Shown: positions 12,094 through 23,502 of the stretch, one piece after another
Position numbering within the stretch: position 1 is the first letter of the stretch
How the letters are laid out: every line of letters begins with the position of its first letter
Source: Lindgomyces ingoldianus
Taxonomy: Eukaryota; Ascomycota; Dothideomycetes; Pleosporales; Lindgomycetaceae
NCBI RefSeq assembly: GCF_010093535.1
Contig: NW_022985166.1
Coordinates: 8,756-59,780 of the forward strand
DNA: 51,025 nt
Reading direction: 5' to 3'
Notes under the pieces: generated by a model
Databases searched by the model: none
What the model saw: the letters and a program-made list of their open reading frames with translations, nothing else
Told to the model about the DNA's origin: nothing
Translations under genes and position numbers: made by a program

Positions 12094-12537
12094 TATAGCT
12101 ACACTTTTTTATGCGGAATTAGGGAGGGGATGGTTGAGAGGGGGTTTTTAACCAGAAATTATGTAGGACGCTGTTTTTACTAAGTAAGTGCTAGATGCTG
12201 TTGGCGTAATGCTTCTTAGGGCAGGGAGACGAGATACTATAGTAGTGACAGTCCTGTTTTCTAAGAAGAGACTTTCACCTCTACGTACAGCTAGAGGGTT
12301 TAGTAAGAGCTTAACTATTTTCCTGTTACGTTAAGAGAGGCAGTTGTATTTGCGTTATTGCATAAAAGTGGCACGCGAAGCATATACTATGTTTCATCGC
12401 CTAACGCACGGCCCCTTGTAACGCAGTTTTAAGATGTTGCCCCTATTAACTTTAAAGCTATACAGCTCTATAGAGCTTATAAAATAAAGTAGTTTTCTAG
12501 AGTTATAAGAAAAGATTACTAATGAATTAATCTATTA
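12094..12537. other. Edge of the gene island; no gene seen
   Basis: Composition falls from balanced to AT-rich over this stretch; the part after about 12420 is TpA-rich. No open frame with recognisable content and no identified transposon end occurs before the fold-back element that begins at 12538. Confidence 0.55.
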
Positions 12538-12916
12538 ACGTACTTCACAGGCAAGTTGCTTACACACCTAAGTTGCTTACTTTTACTAAGACCCTACTAA
12601 ACTACTCTTTTTACACTAATGCATTCCTAATAACACTACTTAGATGTGCTAAAAAAATATTAGATATAGCTTACACTTTAAGCTTTTAAATAAAATATAA
12701 AACTTTTAAAAAAAATACTACAGCTATATATAAAGTCTTTTAAAAGATAATAAATAACTATAGCGCTAGATAACTATTACAAGCTAATTCTACAGCTAAC
12801 TTATAGAGGCTAGGTAATAATAAAGAGTAGGTAATTGTTAAGACTATACTTAAGCTATATGCGCAAGGATTTTCCCCTTAGATAGCATTTATAGCTAATA
12901 TAGCTAACATACTTTA

Positions 12917-13206
12917 TGTAACGGCGCAGGCAAGACAATGGGTCCGAATGCGGTATGAATCCACTCAGAGGCATATAGGAGTGCGTGGGGACTCAGAGAC
13001 CTGGGAATACCAATGACACATATAGGCCTTGTACGTAGGATATTAGAAAACTACTAAGCTAGCTACAGGGGCAAGGTGCGACTAAATACATAAGGGAATA
13101 GGGGCAACTACAGGGGACTAGGTTAAGTTATAGTTAGGGCTGATACAGGGACCCTTTAGATAGGATCTAAGCAACCTAAGATAGAACAATTTGTAGAATT
13201 GTTACA
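12917..13206 (-). repeat. 3' LTR of Gypsy1 copy 1
   Basis: 290 bp, TGTAAC...GTTACA. The outer part, 12917 to about 13025, is nearly free of RIP-type changes, while the inner part is mutated. The partner LTR (21003-21292) shows the mirror pattern. Confidence 0.92.
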
Positions 13207-16200
13207 CTACCCCCTTCTCTATAAGCTAATAGTCCTTATCTATAGTGTTTAGAAAGTATTTAAAAATGCTTTAAAACTAATTTAAATAAGATATAATAAG
13301 TATAACTATCTTAACTAAAATTTTCTATTACTAAGAAATAGACTAAAAACTTAATACTAATATAATGCCTTTGTTATAATGTTTTTGTTTAGTAGTAACT
13401 AGTAGTGTAGTTATTATTAATATAGTAAATTTATTATTTATAGTAATAAGTATTTACTTACTTTACTTATATAGTTTAGTTAATTTTGTTAGTTTTTTTT
13501 TTAGCTATTATCTAATTCTTTACTTTATAAGTATTATTATGCACCTAACATTTTATAGCTTAGTCTGCTAACTAATTATAGCATTAAAGAAAATTACTAT
13601 GCTGCTCTGCCCCCCTCTTAGAGCCTCTTTAAAGGCGTTTTAAGTTATTTGCTTTTAGGCTGCCTACACCCTTACTTGCAGCTTTTAAGTTAAGTTTTTT
13701 TATTAGTCCTTTAAATTAAAGAAATGTAAATATTACACTTTATATAATAAGAAATGTAATTTTATATAAATATAGTCTAATACTGCTAGGTTATAAGTTA
13801 CTAATGCGCGCGTAGGTCTTTTTATATTGCAAAAAGAAGTTTTTAGTCCTGTAAAGCTATTTTAAGCTATAGGCAGCAGCCTAAAACATAAAAAGTAAAA
13901 AGAATAAAAAAAGAGCTTTTAAAGCTATTTTAGAGTTTACTTAAAACCTAGCGTAAGTAGCGTAGGTTATAAAGAGCTAGAAGGCTAGGCTTCTTACAGC
14001 TAGTGTTTAGGTGGCTTTATTCTACTAGAATACTAAGCTGCTTTAATAAGTTTTAGCCTTAAAAGCTCTAGTGTCTAACTTTTAGGTAGACATTATAGCA
14101 CTTTTAGGCAGCTAAGGATAAAGCAGAGAGGGTTTAGAGAGAGTCTAAAAGGAAAAAAGAAGGGGAAGGAGAAGAGAAAGAAAGGCAGAGAAGAAGAAAG
14201 AGAAGAGTTTAGAGGTGTCTAACAGCTTACTATTAGACCTTCTAAGTAACATGTCTATAAAGTTATAATAATATTATGTAAAAATATAATCTAACTTTTT
14301 ACTTTTATACTTTATTATTTACTAAGTAATCTATACCTTTTATACTAGCTTTAAAAGCCTTAATTTACTTTTATAAAGCCTTTAAAAGTCCTAGCTAATT
14401 TAGATGCTTATTATAAAAAGCTTTTAATTTATAAAAGGAACCTATAAAATTTAAAGCCTTATACTAGACTAGATTAGAGTTATGTTCTACTTATTTTACT
14501 TAGTACTTAAGCATTTTCTAGTAAAGCTTGCTAGTAAGTATTTTCTCTACTTTCTACTTCTCTACTTTATTAATAGTAATTTTAGGGGGTTTTAGAGGTT
14601 CTTATTTTAAAAGCAGATTCTAAGGATTTTTATAAAGTATATTTAGTATAAAAATGTTATATATCTTTAACTTTAAAAGTAGCTTTAGGTAGTATAAGTT
14701 TCTAACTTATTTAAGTACCTTAAAAGAGCCTTTTTATTATTTAGATAGTTTTTAGCTAGGTTTTTAAATAGCTAAGTTCTTAGTGTCTAAGTAGACTATG
14801 TTACTAACCTTCTAGTTAACTAGCTAGTAGTAGTAGTTAACTATAGTTTGCATCTAATCCTAGGCCTTTTTTATATAGGTCTTAGTTAACTCCTAGGCTG
14901 CATGCATGTAGGTTGCTAATGCTAAGGCATCCTTATAATTTAGCTTATCTGTAGCTGTAATAGGTTCTGTAGAATGTTTCTAGTCCTAGCTTTAATATAG
15001 TTTAAAGCTGTATAAGACTTAATATAAAAACATTTTAATTATTATATAAAGTAAAGTTATTTAAGCTTAATTAATTAAGAGTAGTAAGAAACTCTAGTTA
15101 TCTTAGTAAAAAAATATAAAAGGCCTTAGTCTTTAATTAATATACTTATTTATAATCTCTATTTAGCTATTTATTTTCTTATAATAAGCAGTAAAGAGCT
15201 TAACTTTTATGCCTAAAATTTAACAAAATTTAGACTAGAAACTAGATATAAACTAAAGTTCTTAATTAGAAATAATAGTTTTAGGTGTGTAGCTAAAATA
15301 GTACACTTATTAAATAAACAAAGTAGCTATTTTCTAGGCATTAATTATTTTATAGCAAGGGATAGAAATAGCTTATTTTAATAGGTAATTAATTATAACT
15401 ATAATCTAATTATATCTAGACTTGTCTTTAAGAAACTCCTTAAAGTTAATGCACAAGTGCTGCATTAGTTAAGTAGGAATTAGTAAGGGGTAGATAAAGC
15501 CTAGAGTTTAGGTCTATTTTAGATAAGCCTTATAATAAGAGAGGTAATTCTGTACATATTATTTGCAAGTAGCCTTTATACCCTTCTAGTAGTACTTTTA
15601 AGCTAGTAACTAATAAGTTTTAGTAGCACTAGAATATGCTAAAGATACTTAGTTATAGACTTTTTAGATAAGTTAGGTACACAGCAATAAGTCTACTAGC
15701 ACACATAAGCAGTTAGCATAGAGGAGTAGTCTATTTCTTATTTAATAATAGTAGGGTAAGAGTTTTTACTTTTACATAAAAAAGGCTTAATTTTTTTAGA
15801 GTAATATGTTAATTAATTTTAGAAAATTTAGAGACATAACCTAGTCTAGTCCTTTTATAATATTTAGTGTAGCTGCTTAAGTTGTTATTTAAGTAATATA
15901 GTACTAGACTAGTTTAGAGTTAATTTAAAAGTAAAGTTAGTGCAGCCCTAGTAAGACCCTTAACTTATTATTAGTTTAAGCTGCTCTTAAATTTTCTACA
16001 TCTTATTTGTAATAACTAAGGATGTCTACTCTAGTGTTATTCTTACTAGGGGTGTACTTAATTTAAAAGTAATACTAAGCTAACTTTTTAGCCTAATAGA
16101 CCTAATAAGCATTTAGCACCTTTATTATTATAAAGTACTTTAATAAATAATAATTAGTATATACTAGGGTGCTTGTTACTATAAATGTAAGCTTAGCCCT

Positions 16201-16545
16201 TTATTATTTAAACACAGTAATAATTGTAAATAGCTTTTTGTTATGTATCTCTTAGTTTAGCTCTAAACTAGATAGGACCTTGCTATAGAATAATATAGGG
16301 CACTAATTTCTATCTACTTGTTGTCGCAACCGCTAATCAGGGAGCAATGAGGAGCAAGTCTATTAACTATGAGAGGCTCATAGGGAGCCTGCCTATGTAG
16401 TGGGAGCTCCGGCGCCAAGTGTCTCAGGCTGCTCGTCCGAAACACAGGTGCGACACCAGGACCATGTGCTCTCTTACGCGACACACCCCCCAGCTCGCCG
16501 AGAGTAACGAGGGGAGCTGAAAGAGAGCAGAGCAGCACAATGCGT

Positions 16546-16612
16546 AGACAGAGCAGCCAAAAGATCTTAGACAGAGCAGCCAGAAGAGCTTAGACAGAGC
16601 AGCCAGAAGAGC
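16546..16612. repeat. Three tandem 23 bp units inside the TRIM-like element
   Basis: Units at 16546-16568, 16569-16591 and 16592-16612 (last one short) share AGACAGAGCAGCCARAAGA. The first unit differs at two positions from the next. Confidence 0.85.
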
Positions 16613-16966
16613 AAAACAGAGTAATAGAGAACAGTAAGAGAACAAAAGAAAGCAGGGTAACCATCATAAGACACTTAGGGCGTGGGAGACGGCAAGCTCT
16701 TCGCACACGCGGTCAGTACATGGGAAAAAAACGAGTGACGCTTCATTGAGCATGCTGCCAGTCCGGCCAGACCTGATCCATAACTTGATGAGAGCGCGAG
16801 CATGCAGCATACAGTCTGGGCGCGCCGCGCTGTTAGGGATGCCATCCTAATCCACGACGTCCTCACTAAGCTCATGCCGTAATGTTGCTGGGGTACCAGC
16901 TCGCCCCAGCAGTGACCTTCAAGATCCATCCCTTTCTTCGCCAGAGCATGGGCGTAGGGTAACCTC

Positions 16967-17284
16967 CTAATAGGTCTTTTGTACCTGCTCCTTCCAGTCA
17001 TTATTGCTTAGGCAAAAGTCCCTCTTAAGCTCCTTAATAAGCGCGTAGAGCGACTGATCGCTTGCCTGCAGAGTTGCCAGCTCAAGCAGTTGGGAGTCCA
17101 CTGTTGTATACACCCAGTTCCACAGCACCTGGAGCCTTGAGGAGAGCCTCTGAGTCGGCTGTATTGAGATCGGGGATCGCGGGTGGATAGTGGGAACGTG
17201 TGGTATCAGTCGCTGGTTGATCCGTAGCTTTGGTGGAGAGAGAGAGACAATAGGAGCAGATGATGAGGAGCAGGGAATAGACAA
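16967..17284 (-). pseudogene. Gag-like fragment in the TRIM-like element
   Basis: A 105-codon open frame on the minus strand. Residues from about 50 on (WNWVYTTVD, then LYALIKELKRDF and NDWKEQVQKTY) resemble the region of copia-type Gag proteins where a WxWV-STV motif is followed by a helical segment. The frame ends early, and downstream sequence in other frames does not continue it. It is probably a relic of the autonomous parent rather than a working gene. The Gag assignment is from motif memory and only moderate. Confidence 0.5.
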
Positions 17285-20200
17285 GTGCTTTGATTAACGC
17301 AACGCAGAGGAATTTGCACAAACCGGGCCCATAACTGTCGCAACTGCTGATCAGGGAGCAATAAAGAGCAAGTCTATTAACTATAAGAGGCTCATAGGGA
17401 GCCTGCCTATGTAGTGGGAGCTCTGGCGCCAAGTGTCTCAGGCTGCTTGTCCGAAACACAGGTGCGACACCAGGACCATGTGCTCTCTTACGCGACACTT
17501 GTTTCTAAGAAAAGACTTCTGCTACTACTTTATTAAAAGCGTTAGTTTTAATTTTAGTTTATAACATAAAGTTAAAATAGTAAAGTGTAGGTATACTTAG
17601 TAGCGCAGACTTTAGCTTTTTAAAAGCTATGTTACACTCTAAAGTCTATATAAAAAAGGTAGTAAAGCTTTAAAGTGTAATAATTAGTTTAGCTACATAA
17701 AAGAATTTTAAAATAAATTACTAATAAAATCTAATAAAGCCTAGAAAGGATTTTACACCTATTATAGTAGTAAGCGCCTACTAGTTGCGTAGCACCTCTA
17801 CTTTCTTTAGGTTAACCTCTAGTCTTTTGTTTAAAAGTATATAGCTAAGATACTTTATTTAAGTAACATAAAATTTACTTTTTTTAATCTTTACTTATAA
17901 TTTTACTTGCTAGAGCCTTTCTAAGACTTTCTTAATATAAAGAATATAAGTTGCCTTATCTTTAAAGTAGATAAGAATGTTATTAAGATAAGTAATGCAA
18001 AAATTGTCTAGATAGTTAATTAATATGTTGTTTATATAGTACTAGTAAGTTACTAGACTATTGCACAATCTAAAAAGCAGAACTTTACACTTATAAGTTT
18101 TATATTATGTCTAAAAGGTAGTACACTTTTTAGAGCTTAGATCTATCCTAATTTTGTTAAAAGCTGCGCAAATATTAAACTTAGTAAAAATTACTACTTT
18201 AGTAGGTCTAAACAGGAGTTTGTTTATACGCAGTATTAGATACACATCCTTACAGGTAAAAGCGTTAAGTTTATAGTAATTAACGCAGATACATAAGTCA
18301 CTATTTAGTTTCTGTACATAAAGGATAAGAGATGCAAAAGAGCTCTAACTTTACTTAATAAAGCTATATTTTAGATTGTTTATAACATATTTCTTTATTG
18401 CCTCTAGCTCCTTAAGGTTCTGTTTGTACAACAGACTGTAACTGTTAGGGAGAAGCTCTGTAAGGACAATCTTGTAGTTATATAGACAATGTACTAGTAG
18501 CTAGTAAGCTGCAGTGTAGCTAAATACATCTTAGTACTAATAGTATTTAGATAGTAATTAAAAGTTTACTAATGCTTTAGTTTTATATTTAGTGTCTAAC
18601 TATAAAGCTTACTTATCTTTAATTAACTACTTAATTTTATAAATAAAAGTTAAAAAGAACTTATTTTTTTTTATATTAAAATAAAAAGCATTTACTAAAA
18701 TTAAAGTAATAGTAGCTAAATAGACCTTCTTTAGACCTGTTCTAGACTTTTTAATAAATAGACAGAAAAACAATTTAAGTGTTTTTAGACTATAAATAAT
18801 AGAAGATCTGTATAATTTTAGTAGCCTTAGTAAACCCTTAATGTAGTAGATTATTAGGCTATATAACTACTAAAATTAGTCCTTTTTTTATAGTGTGTTA
18901 TGTTGTTTAATATCTAGCTTTACTTCTTTATTGCGCGCAGGCTAGGTTAATTGCATAAGTAAAGGTAGCAAAAGTTTATAAGTAGGTAGATATTTGCTAG
19001 GCTATATAATCTAATTTCTCTTTATATCTAGATAAAGTTTAAAACAACATAACTATTTAATGCTAATAATGTAATACTAGGAGCTAAGGTTTATAATAAT
19101 AAAGAGGTAGTTTTAGATGCTTCTTTTATTAATTTACATATGCAGGCAGATATACTAGTAGATAGGGACTTAGATCTAATCTTAAAAGCCCTTAACTATA
19201 ACTTTAAATAGTAAGTATTAGATAGAGATATAAAGGCATTAAAATAATAACTTAGTAGTTAGTAAGTTAATAAATAAGAAACTATAGGCGCTAGTATTAA
19301 CTAAAAGATTTAAACAGACTTTAATGCTTTTTAAATATAAAATAGTAAAGACTTAAAAGTGTTTTTCTCTAAATAAGTGTAATAAATTAATGTTTAATAA
19401 ATTATACTTACTTAAGCCTAGAATAAAAAGTTTTTTTAGGTGTTACTATTTTTTATTTAAAAAGTATTTAAATTAAAATTATTTATGTCTATAAATTTTT
19501 CTTTAAAATCTTACTACTCTACTTTTATTTTTTGTACTCTAGAGATAGGGCAGTTGCTAGTAAAATGTTCTAGTTTTCTATAATTATAATAGTTACTAGA
19601 AGTTATCTGTCTTTCTAGGGCAAGTGTCTAGCTAGATTATCTATAGGTAACTAAGGTAAACTAGGGTACTAACAAAGGTGCAGGTTAGAGTGCACTAGAA
19701 TAGTATACTGCCTTAGATGTATTACTAAAAACCTTCTAAGACTAATCTATACTAGGTCTAATAGTAGACTGTTAGGTAAGATTAATAGTTTACTTTAAAA
19801 TAGCAAAAGTATTCCTTTTTTCTATGTTATAAGCTGTTAAGTAGGCTACTATAGTTTTAAAAGAGCCCTTTTAAGTGTGCTTAAAACCTAAGTTTAGTAC
19901 TTTTAGGCTAGGTAGTATTTTTTTTATAAGTAAAAGAACTATTTTGCCTTTAATATAAACTCTTTAATAGTAGCACTAATAAAGTAAGCTTTAAAAGTAA
20001 AAAACACTTCTTTTTTACTTATTCTTAAAGTTTAAAACACCTATTACACCTCTATTTTTTTATTACTAGTAATAAAGTAAGTTTATAAAAGCTTAATTAT
20101 TTCTTCTGTATTTTTAAACTAAAAGTAATTTAATTTAGCTAGGTATCTAGGCTCTAGGTATTCTTTTGCAATACTAGCAGTGTGTCCCTATACTAACACC

Positions 20201-21002
20201 ATGCGTGCGCGCTTACTCTAATAATAATCTACATTAATGTTAAGTTTATCTATAATAGAGGCTTACTATTATTTAAACATAGGTTTTTTACTATTTATAA
20301 AGTTCTTAATCTTAGGTGTGTGTTTAGTAAAGTAGCTTTAAAAAAGCTTAAGAGTGCCTAAAAAGTCTTTTACTATTAAAGTAGTATAAGTAATTTAAGG
20401 CATTATTATAAGTAATTTAGTAGTTAGTAAAGGTTAATTAAAACTAATAGTTTTTAATTTAGTTAGCTATTTAATTTATGCTCTTAATTAAGTAACTTAG
20501 TTTTTAAAAGCTATGTTACTTTAGTTTAACTTTAAATCTAGTAGGTCTTTAGCTTTAGGTTTTATAAAAAAAAAGTTTAGCTATTAAAGTAAGTAGTTAT
20601 TTAGTTTTAAAAGTAAGCATCTTGCCTTAGCTATAGCTAAAATAAGTTGTAGTCTTTATAATAAGATCTAATAGTAGTTAAAGGTTAAGTATTAGTAGTT
20701 ATCTTTAATTTTAATAAGTTATTAGTAGTCTTTAAGTTTCTACTTTAGCGCACTTTTTATAACTTTTCTAAAGGTAATTCTAATTATAGGGGATAAAAAG
20801 TTCTAAACTTAAAGGCTTTAGTTAATAAAAAGTTTCTAAGATTCTATCTATACTAACTAAATAATTTAATATAATAGTGTGTAAAAAAATTACAACCTAA
20901 ACTAAATTAAATGCTTTTTAGAACTTAAACATAGTTAAATAAATAATTAATGTAATATTATTAATAAAGCTGTTACTAGCAAAAGTAAGTTTTTTAATAT
21001 AA

Positions 21003-21292
21003 TGTAACAGCGTAGGCAAGACAATAGGTCTAAATGCAGTATAAATCTACTTAGAGGCATATAGAAGTGCGTAGGGACTTAGAGACCTAGGAATACTAAT
21101 AACACCTATAGGCCTTGTACGTAGGATATTAGAAAACTACTAAGCTAGCTACAGAGGCAAGGTGCGACTAAATACATAAGGGAATAGGGGCAACTGCAGG
21201 GGACTAGGTCAAGTCATGGTCGGGGCCGATACGGGGACCCTTCGGATAGGATCCGAGCGACCCGAGATGGAACGATTCGTAGAATTGTTACA
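21003..21292 (-). repeat. 5' LTR of Gypsy1 copy 1
   Basis: 290 bp, TGTAAC...GTTACA. The outer part, about 21183-21292, retains CpG-rich sequence, whereas the inner part is RIP-mutated. Followed by the CTTTA duplication. Confidence 0.92.
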
Positions 21293-22934
21293 CTTTACAG
21301 AGGAGTTGTTTACACACCTAAGTTGCTTACTTTTACTAAGACCTTACTAAACTACTTTTTTTACACTAATGTATTTCTAACAACACTACTTAAATGTGCT
21401 AAAAAAATATTAGATATAGCTTACACTTTAAGCTTTTAAATAAAACATAAAACTTTTAAAAAAATATGCTGTAGCTATATATAAAGTTTTTTAAAAAATA
21501 ATAAATAACTATAGCACTAAATAACCTTTATAAGCTAATTCTACAGCTAACTTATAAAAGCTAGGTAATAATAAAAAGTAGGTAATTATTAAGACTATAC
21601 TTAAGCTATATATATAAAGATTTTTCTTTTAAATAGCATTTATAGCTAATATAGCTAATTCTTTACACACTAAGCATAATCTAGGCTATATTAGCATAAC
21701 CTAGCCTAGTATGTTTAAAAAGTGTTATCTAAAGCTTAAAGTAATATTTAAGTGTAGTATAACTATAAAAAAGCTTTTTATAAGAGTTTTAAAGTAATTT
21801 AGAGTAAGTTTAGCCTTATAAAAAATATTAAAGCTAAGTATAGCATTTAAAATAATAACATGTATAACTTTAGTAAAATAAGCTTTATTATAAGCTAAAT
21901 ATCTATTAACTATACTTATGCTTAAAACTTTACTTTAAGCTTTAAATAACACTTTATAAACATACTAGGCTAGTTTATACTAATATAGCCTAGATTATGC
22001 TTAGTGTGTAAAAAATTAGCTATATTAGCTATAAATGCTATCTAAAGGAAAAATTCTTATGCATATAGCTTAAGTATAGTCTTAATAATTACCTACTTTT
22101 TATTATTACCTAGCCTTTATAAGTTAGCTGTAAAATTAGCTTATAAAAGTTATTTAGTGCTATAGTTATTTATTATCTTTTAAAAGACTTTATACATAGC
22201 TATAGCATTTTTTTAAAAAGTTTTATGTTTTATTTAAAAGCTTAAAGTGTAAGCTATATCTAATATTTTTAAGCATGTCTAAGTAGTGTTATTAGGAATA
22301 TATTAGTATAAAAAAAGTAGTTTAGTAGAGTCTTAGCAAAAGTAAGCAACTAAGGTGTGTAAGCAACTTGCCTGTAAAGCATGTTATAGCATTTAGGATA
22401 ATAACATGTATAACTTTAGTAAGACAGGCTTTATTATAGGCTAAATATCTATTAACTATACTTGCGCTTAAAACTTTACTTTAAGCTTTAAATAACACTT
22501 TATAAATATACTAGGCTAGTTTATGCTAATATAGCCTAGATTATGCTTAGCGCGCAAAGAATTAGCTATATTAGCTATAAATACTATCTAAAAGGAAAGT
22601 TTTTATGTATATAGCTTAAGTATAGTCTTAATAATTACTTGCTCTTTATTATTACCTAGCCTTTATAAGTTAGCTATAGAATTAGCTTATAAAAGTTGTC
22701 TAGTGCTATAGTTATTTATTATCTTTTAAAAGACTTTATATATAGCTGTAGTATATTTTTTTAAAAGTTTTATATCTTATTTAAAAGCTTAGAGTGTAAG
22801 GTGTATCTAACATTTTTTTAGCATGTCTAAGTAGTGTTGTTAGAAATACATTAGTGTAAAAAAAGTAGTTTAGTAGAGTCTTAGTAAAAGTAAGTAAGTT
22901 AAGTGTGTAAGCAACTCGCCTGTAAAGTACGTTA

Positions 22935-23261
22935 TAGAGGATAAGATAGCCTAGCAGTAGCTGTTTAGAAGATTAGATAAAGTAACTCTACTATCTAGAA
23001 GAGTTAAAGGCTCTCTCTATATGCACTAAGCTTTAGAACATACTATCTCTAGATCCTAAGCCGCGTTTTAAGCTCTAAGCTCTAGCTAAGGCTTTTAGTG
23101 TACGCAACACACCCCCTAGGTAAGCTGCGCAGCTGCTTACCTATGTAGAGCGTTAACTTAGCTTATTAAAGCAATACTATATGTTTACTTTATATTTATA
23201 CTTATTACATATTATTCTTAGTAGTTATAGTGCTTGTTGCTTTAGGCAGTGTAATGCTTAT
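22935..23261. other. Unassigned AT-rich repeat sequence
   Basis: 327 bp between FB-A and a solo Gypsy1 LTR. It contains a patch of balanced composition (about 23095-23150, with TAGGTAAGCTGCGCAGCTGC palindromic character), but no terminal repeats or domain were recognised. A GGCAGTGTAATG-like motif near 23245 recurs as GGCAGCGTAGGTTAC at 25433, on the far side of the solo LTR. Confidence 0.4.
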
Positions 23262-23502
23262 TATAACAATTCTTATAAATTGTTCTATCTCAGGTCGCTT
23301 AGAACCTATCTAAAGGGTCCCTGTATCAGCTCTAACTATAACTTAACCCTGTCCCCTGCAGTTACCTCTATTTCTCTAAGTATTTAGTTGCACCTTTTCT
23401 CTTAGCTAGCTTAGTAGTTTTCTAATATCCTTTGTACAAGGCCTATAGGTGTTAATAGCATTCCTAGGTTATTAAGTCCCCACGCACTTCTATATGCCTC
23501 TA

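Larger units (their letters stand above)
16322..17497 (-). mobile_element. Miniature LTR retrotransposon (TRIM-like) inserted in Gypsy1
   Basis: 1176 bp bounded by two 162 bp direct repeats (16322-16483 and 17336-17497, TGTCGC...GCGACA) with a 5 bp target duplication CTTGT (16317-16321 and 17498-17502). Minus orientation: next to the 16322-16483 repeat the minus strand reads GGGGGGTG, a polypurine-like tract, and next to the other repeat it reads TATGGGCCCGG, a possible primer-binding site. The 852 bp interior holds only a gag-like fragment. GC content is much higher than the host Gypsy and RIP damage is slight, so it inserted late or escaped RIP. Solo LTRs of the same family occur at 29798-29961 and 33878-34041. 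Confidence 0.88.
12917..21292 (-). mobile_element. Gypsy1 copy 1, full-length LTR retrotransposon, RIP-degraded
   Basis: Two 290 bp LTRs (12917-13206 and 21003-21292, TGTAAC...GTTACA) bound 7.8 kb of internal sequence, including the 1.2 kb TRIM. The target duplication is CTTTA at 12912-12916 and 21293-21297. The coding strand is minus: a purine tract (AGAAGGGGGTAG in minus sense) abuts the LTR at 13206, so 12917-13206 is the 3' LTR. In minus sense, with stops read as Gln, one sees a degenerate CCHC knuckle near 19620-19549, reverse transcriptase near 18350-17830 (YLNNILIYFK, from YLDDILIYSK), and integrase core near 15500-15150 (FKEFLKDKSRYNQ). All frames are destroyed by RIP-type transitions. 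Confidence 0.9.
12907..22384. mobile_element. FB-B: inner fold-back pogo derivative, split by a Gypsy element
   Basis: Begins ACATACTTTA at 12907 and ends with an inverse terminus at 22384 (GTAAAGCATGT), with TA on both sides (12905-12906 and 22385-22386). The Gypsy1 element sits 10 bp inside its left terminal repeat. With the Gypsy removed the element is about 1.1 kb and almost palindromic: the forward arm (21293 to about 21890) is the 5' half of the pogo transposase region and the second arm (about 21900-22384) is its inverted copy. It encodes no intact protein. Confidence 0.7.
12538..22932. mobile_element. FB-A: outer fold-back pogo derivative (interrupted)
   Basis: The outer ends are inverted copies of a pogo terminal repeat: 12538 reads ACGTACTTCACAGGCAAG and 22932 ends with the inverse (GTAAAGTACGT). 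Both are flanked by TA (12536-12537 and 22933-22934), the target duplication of Tc1-mariner/pogo elements. The left part (12538-12904) is homologous to the 5' part of the pogo copy at 23503; the right part (22387-22932) is the same kind of sequence inverted. The element is a non-autonomous derivative made of two opposed 5' halves, and FB-B is inserted in it. Confidence 0.7.

Noticed and set aside
23181..23387. Small open frame (68 aa) with a hydrophobic start and several Cys, effector-like
   Set aside because: From 23262 on it runs into a Gypsy1 LTR in RIP-mutated sequence; the apparent signal peptide comes from AT-rich composition.
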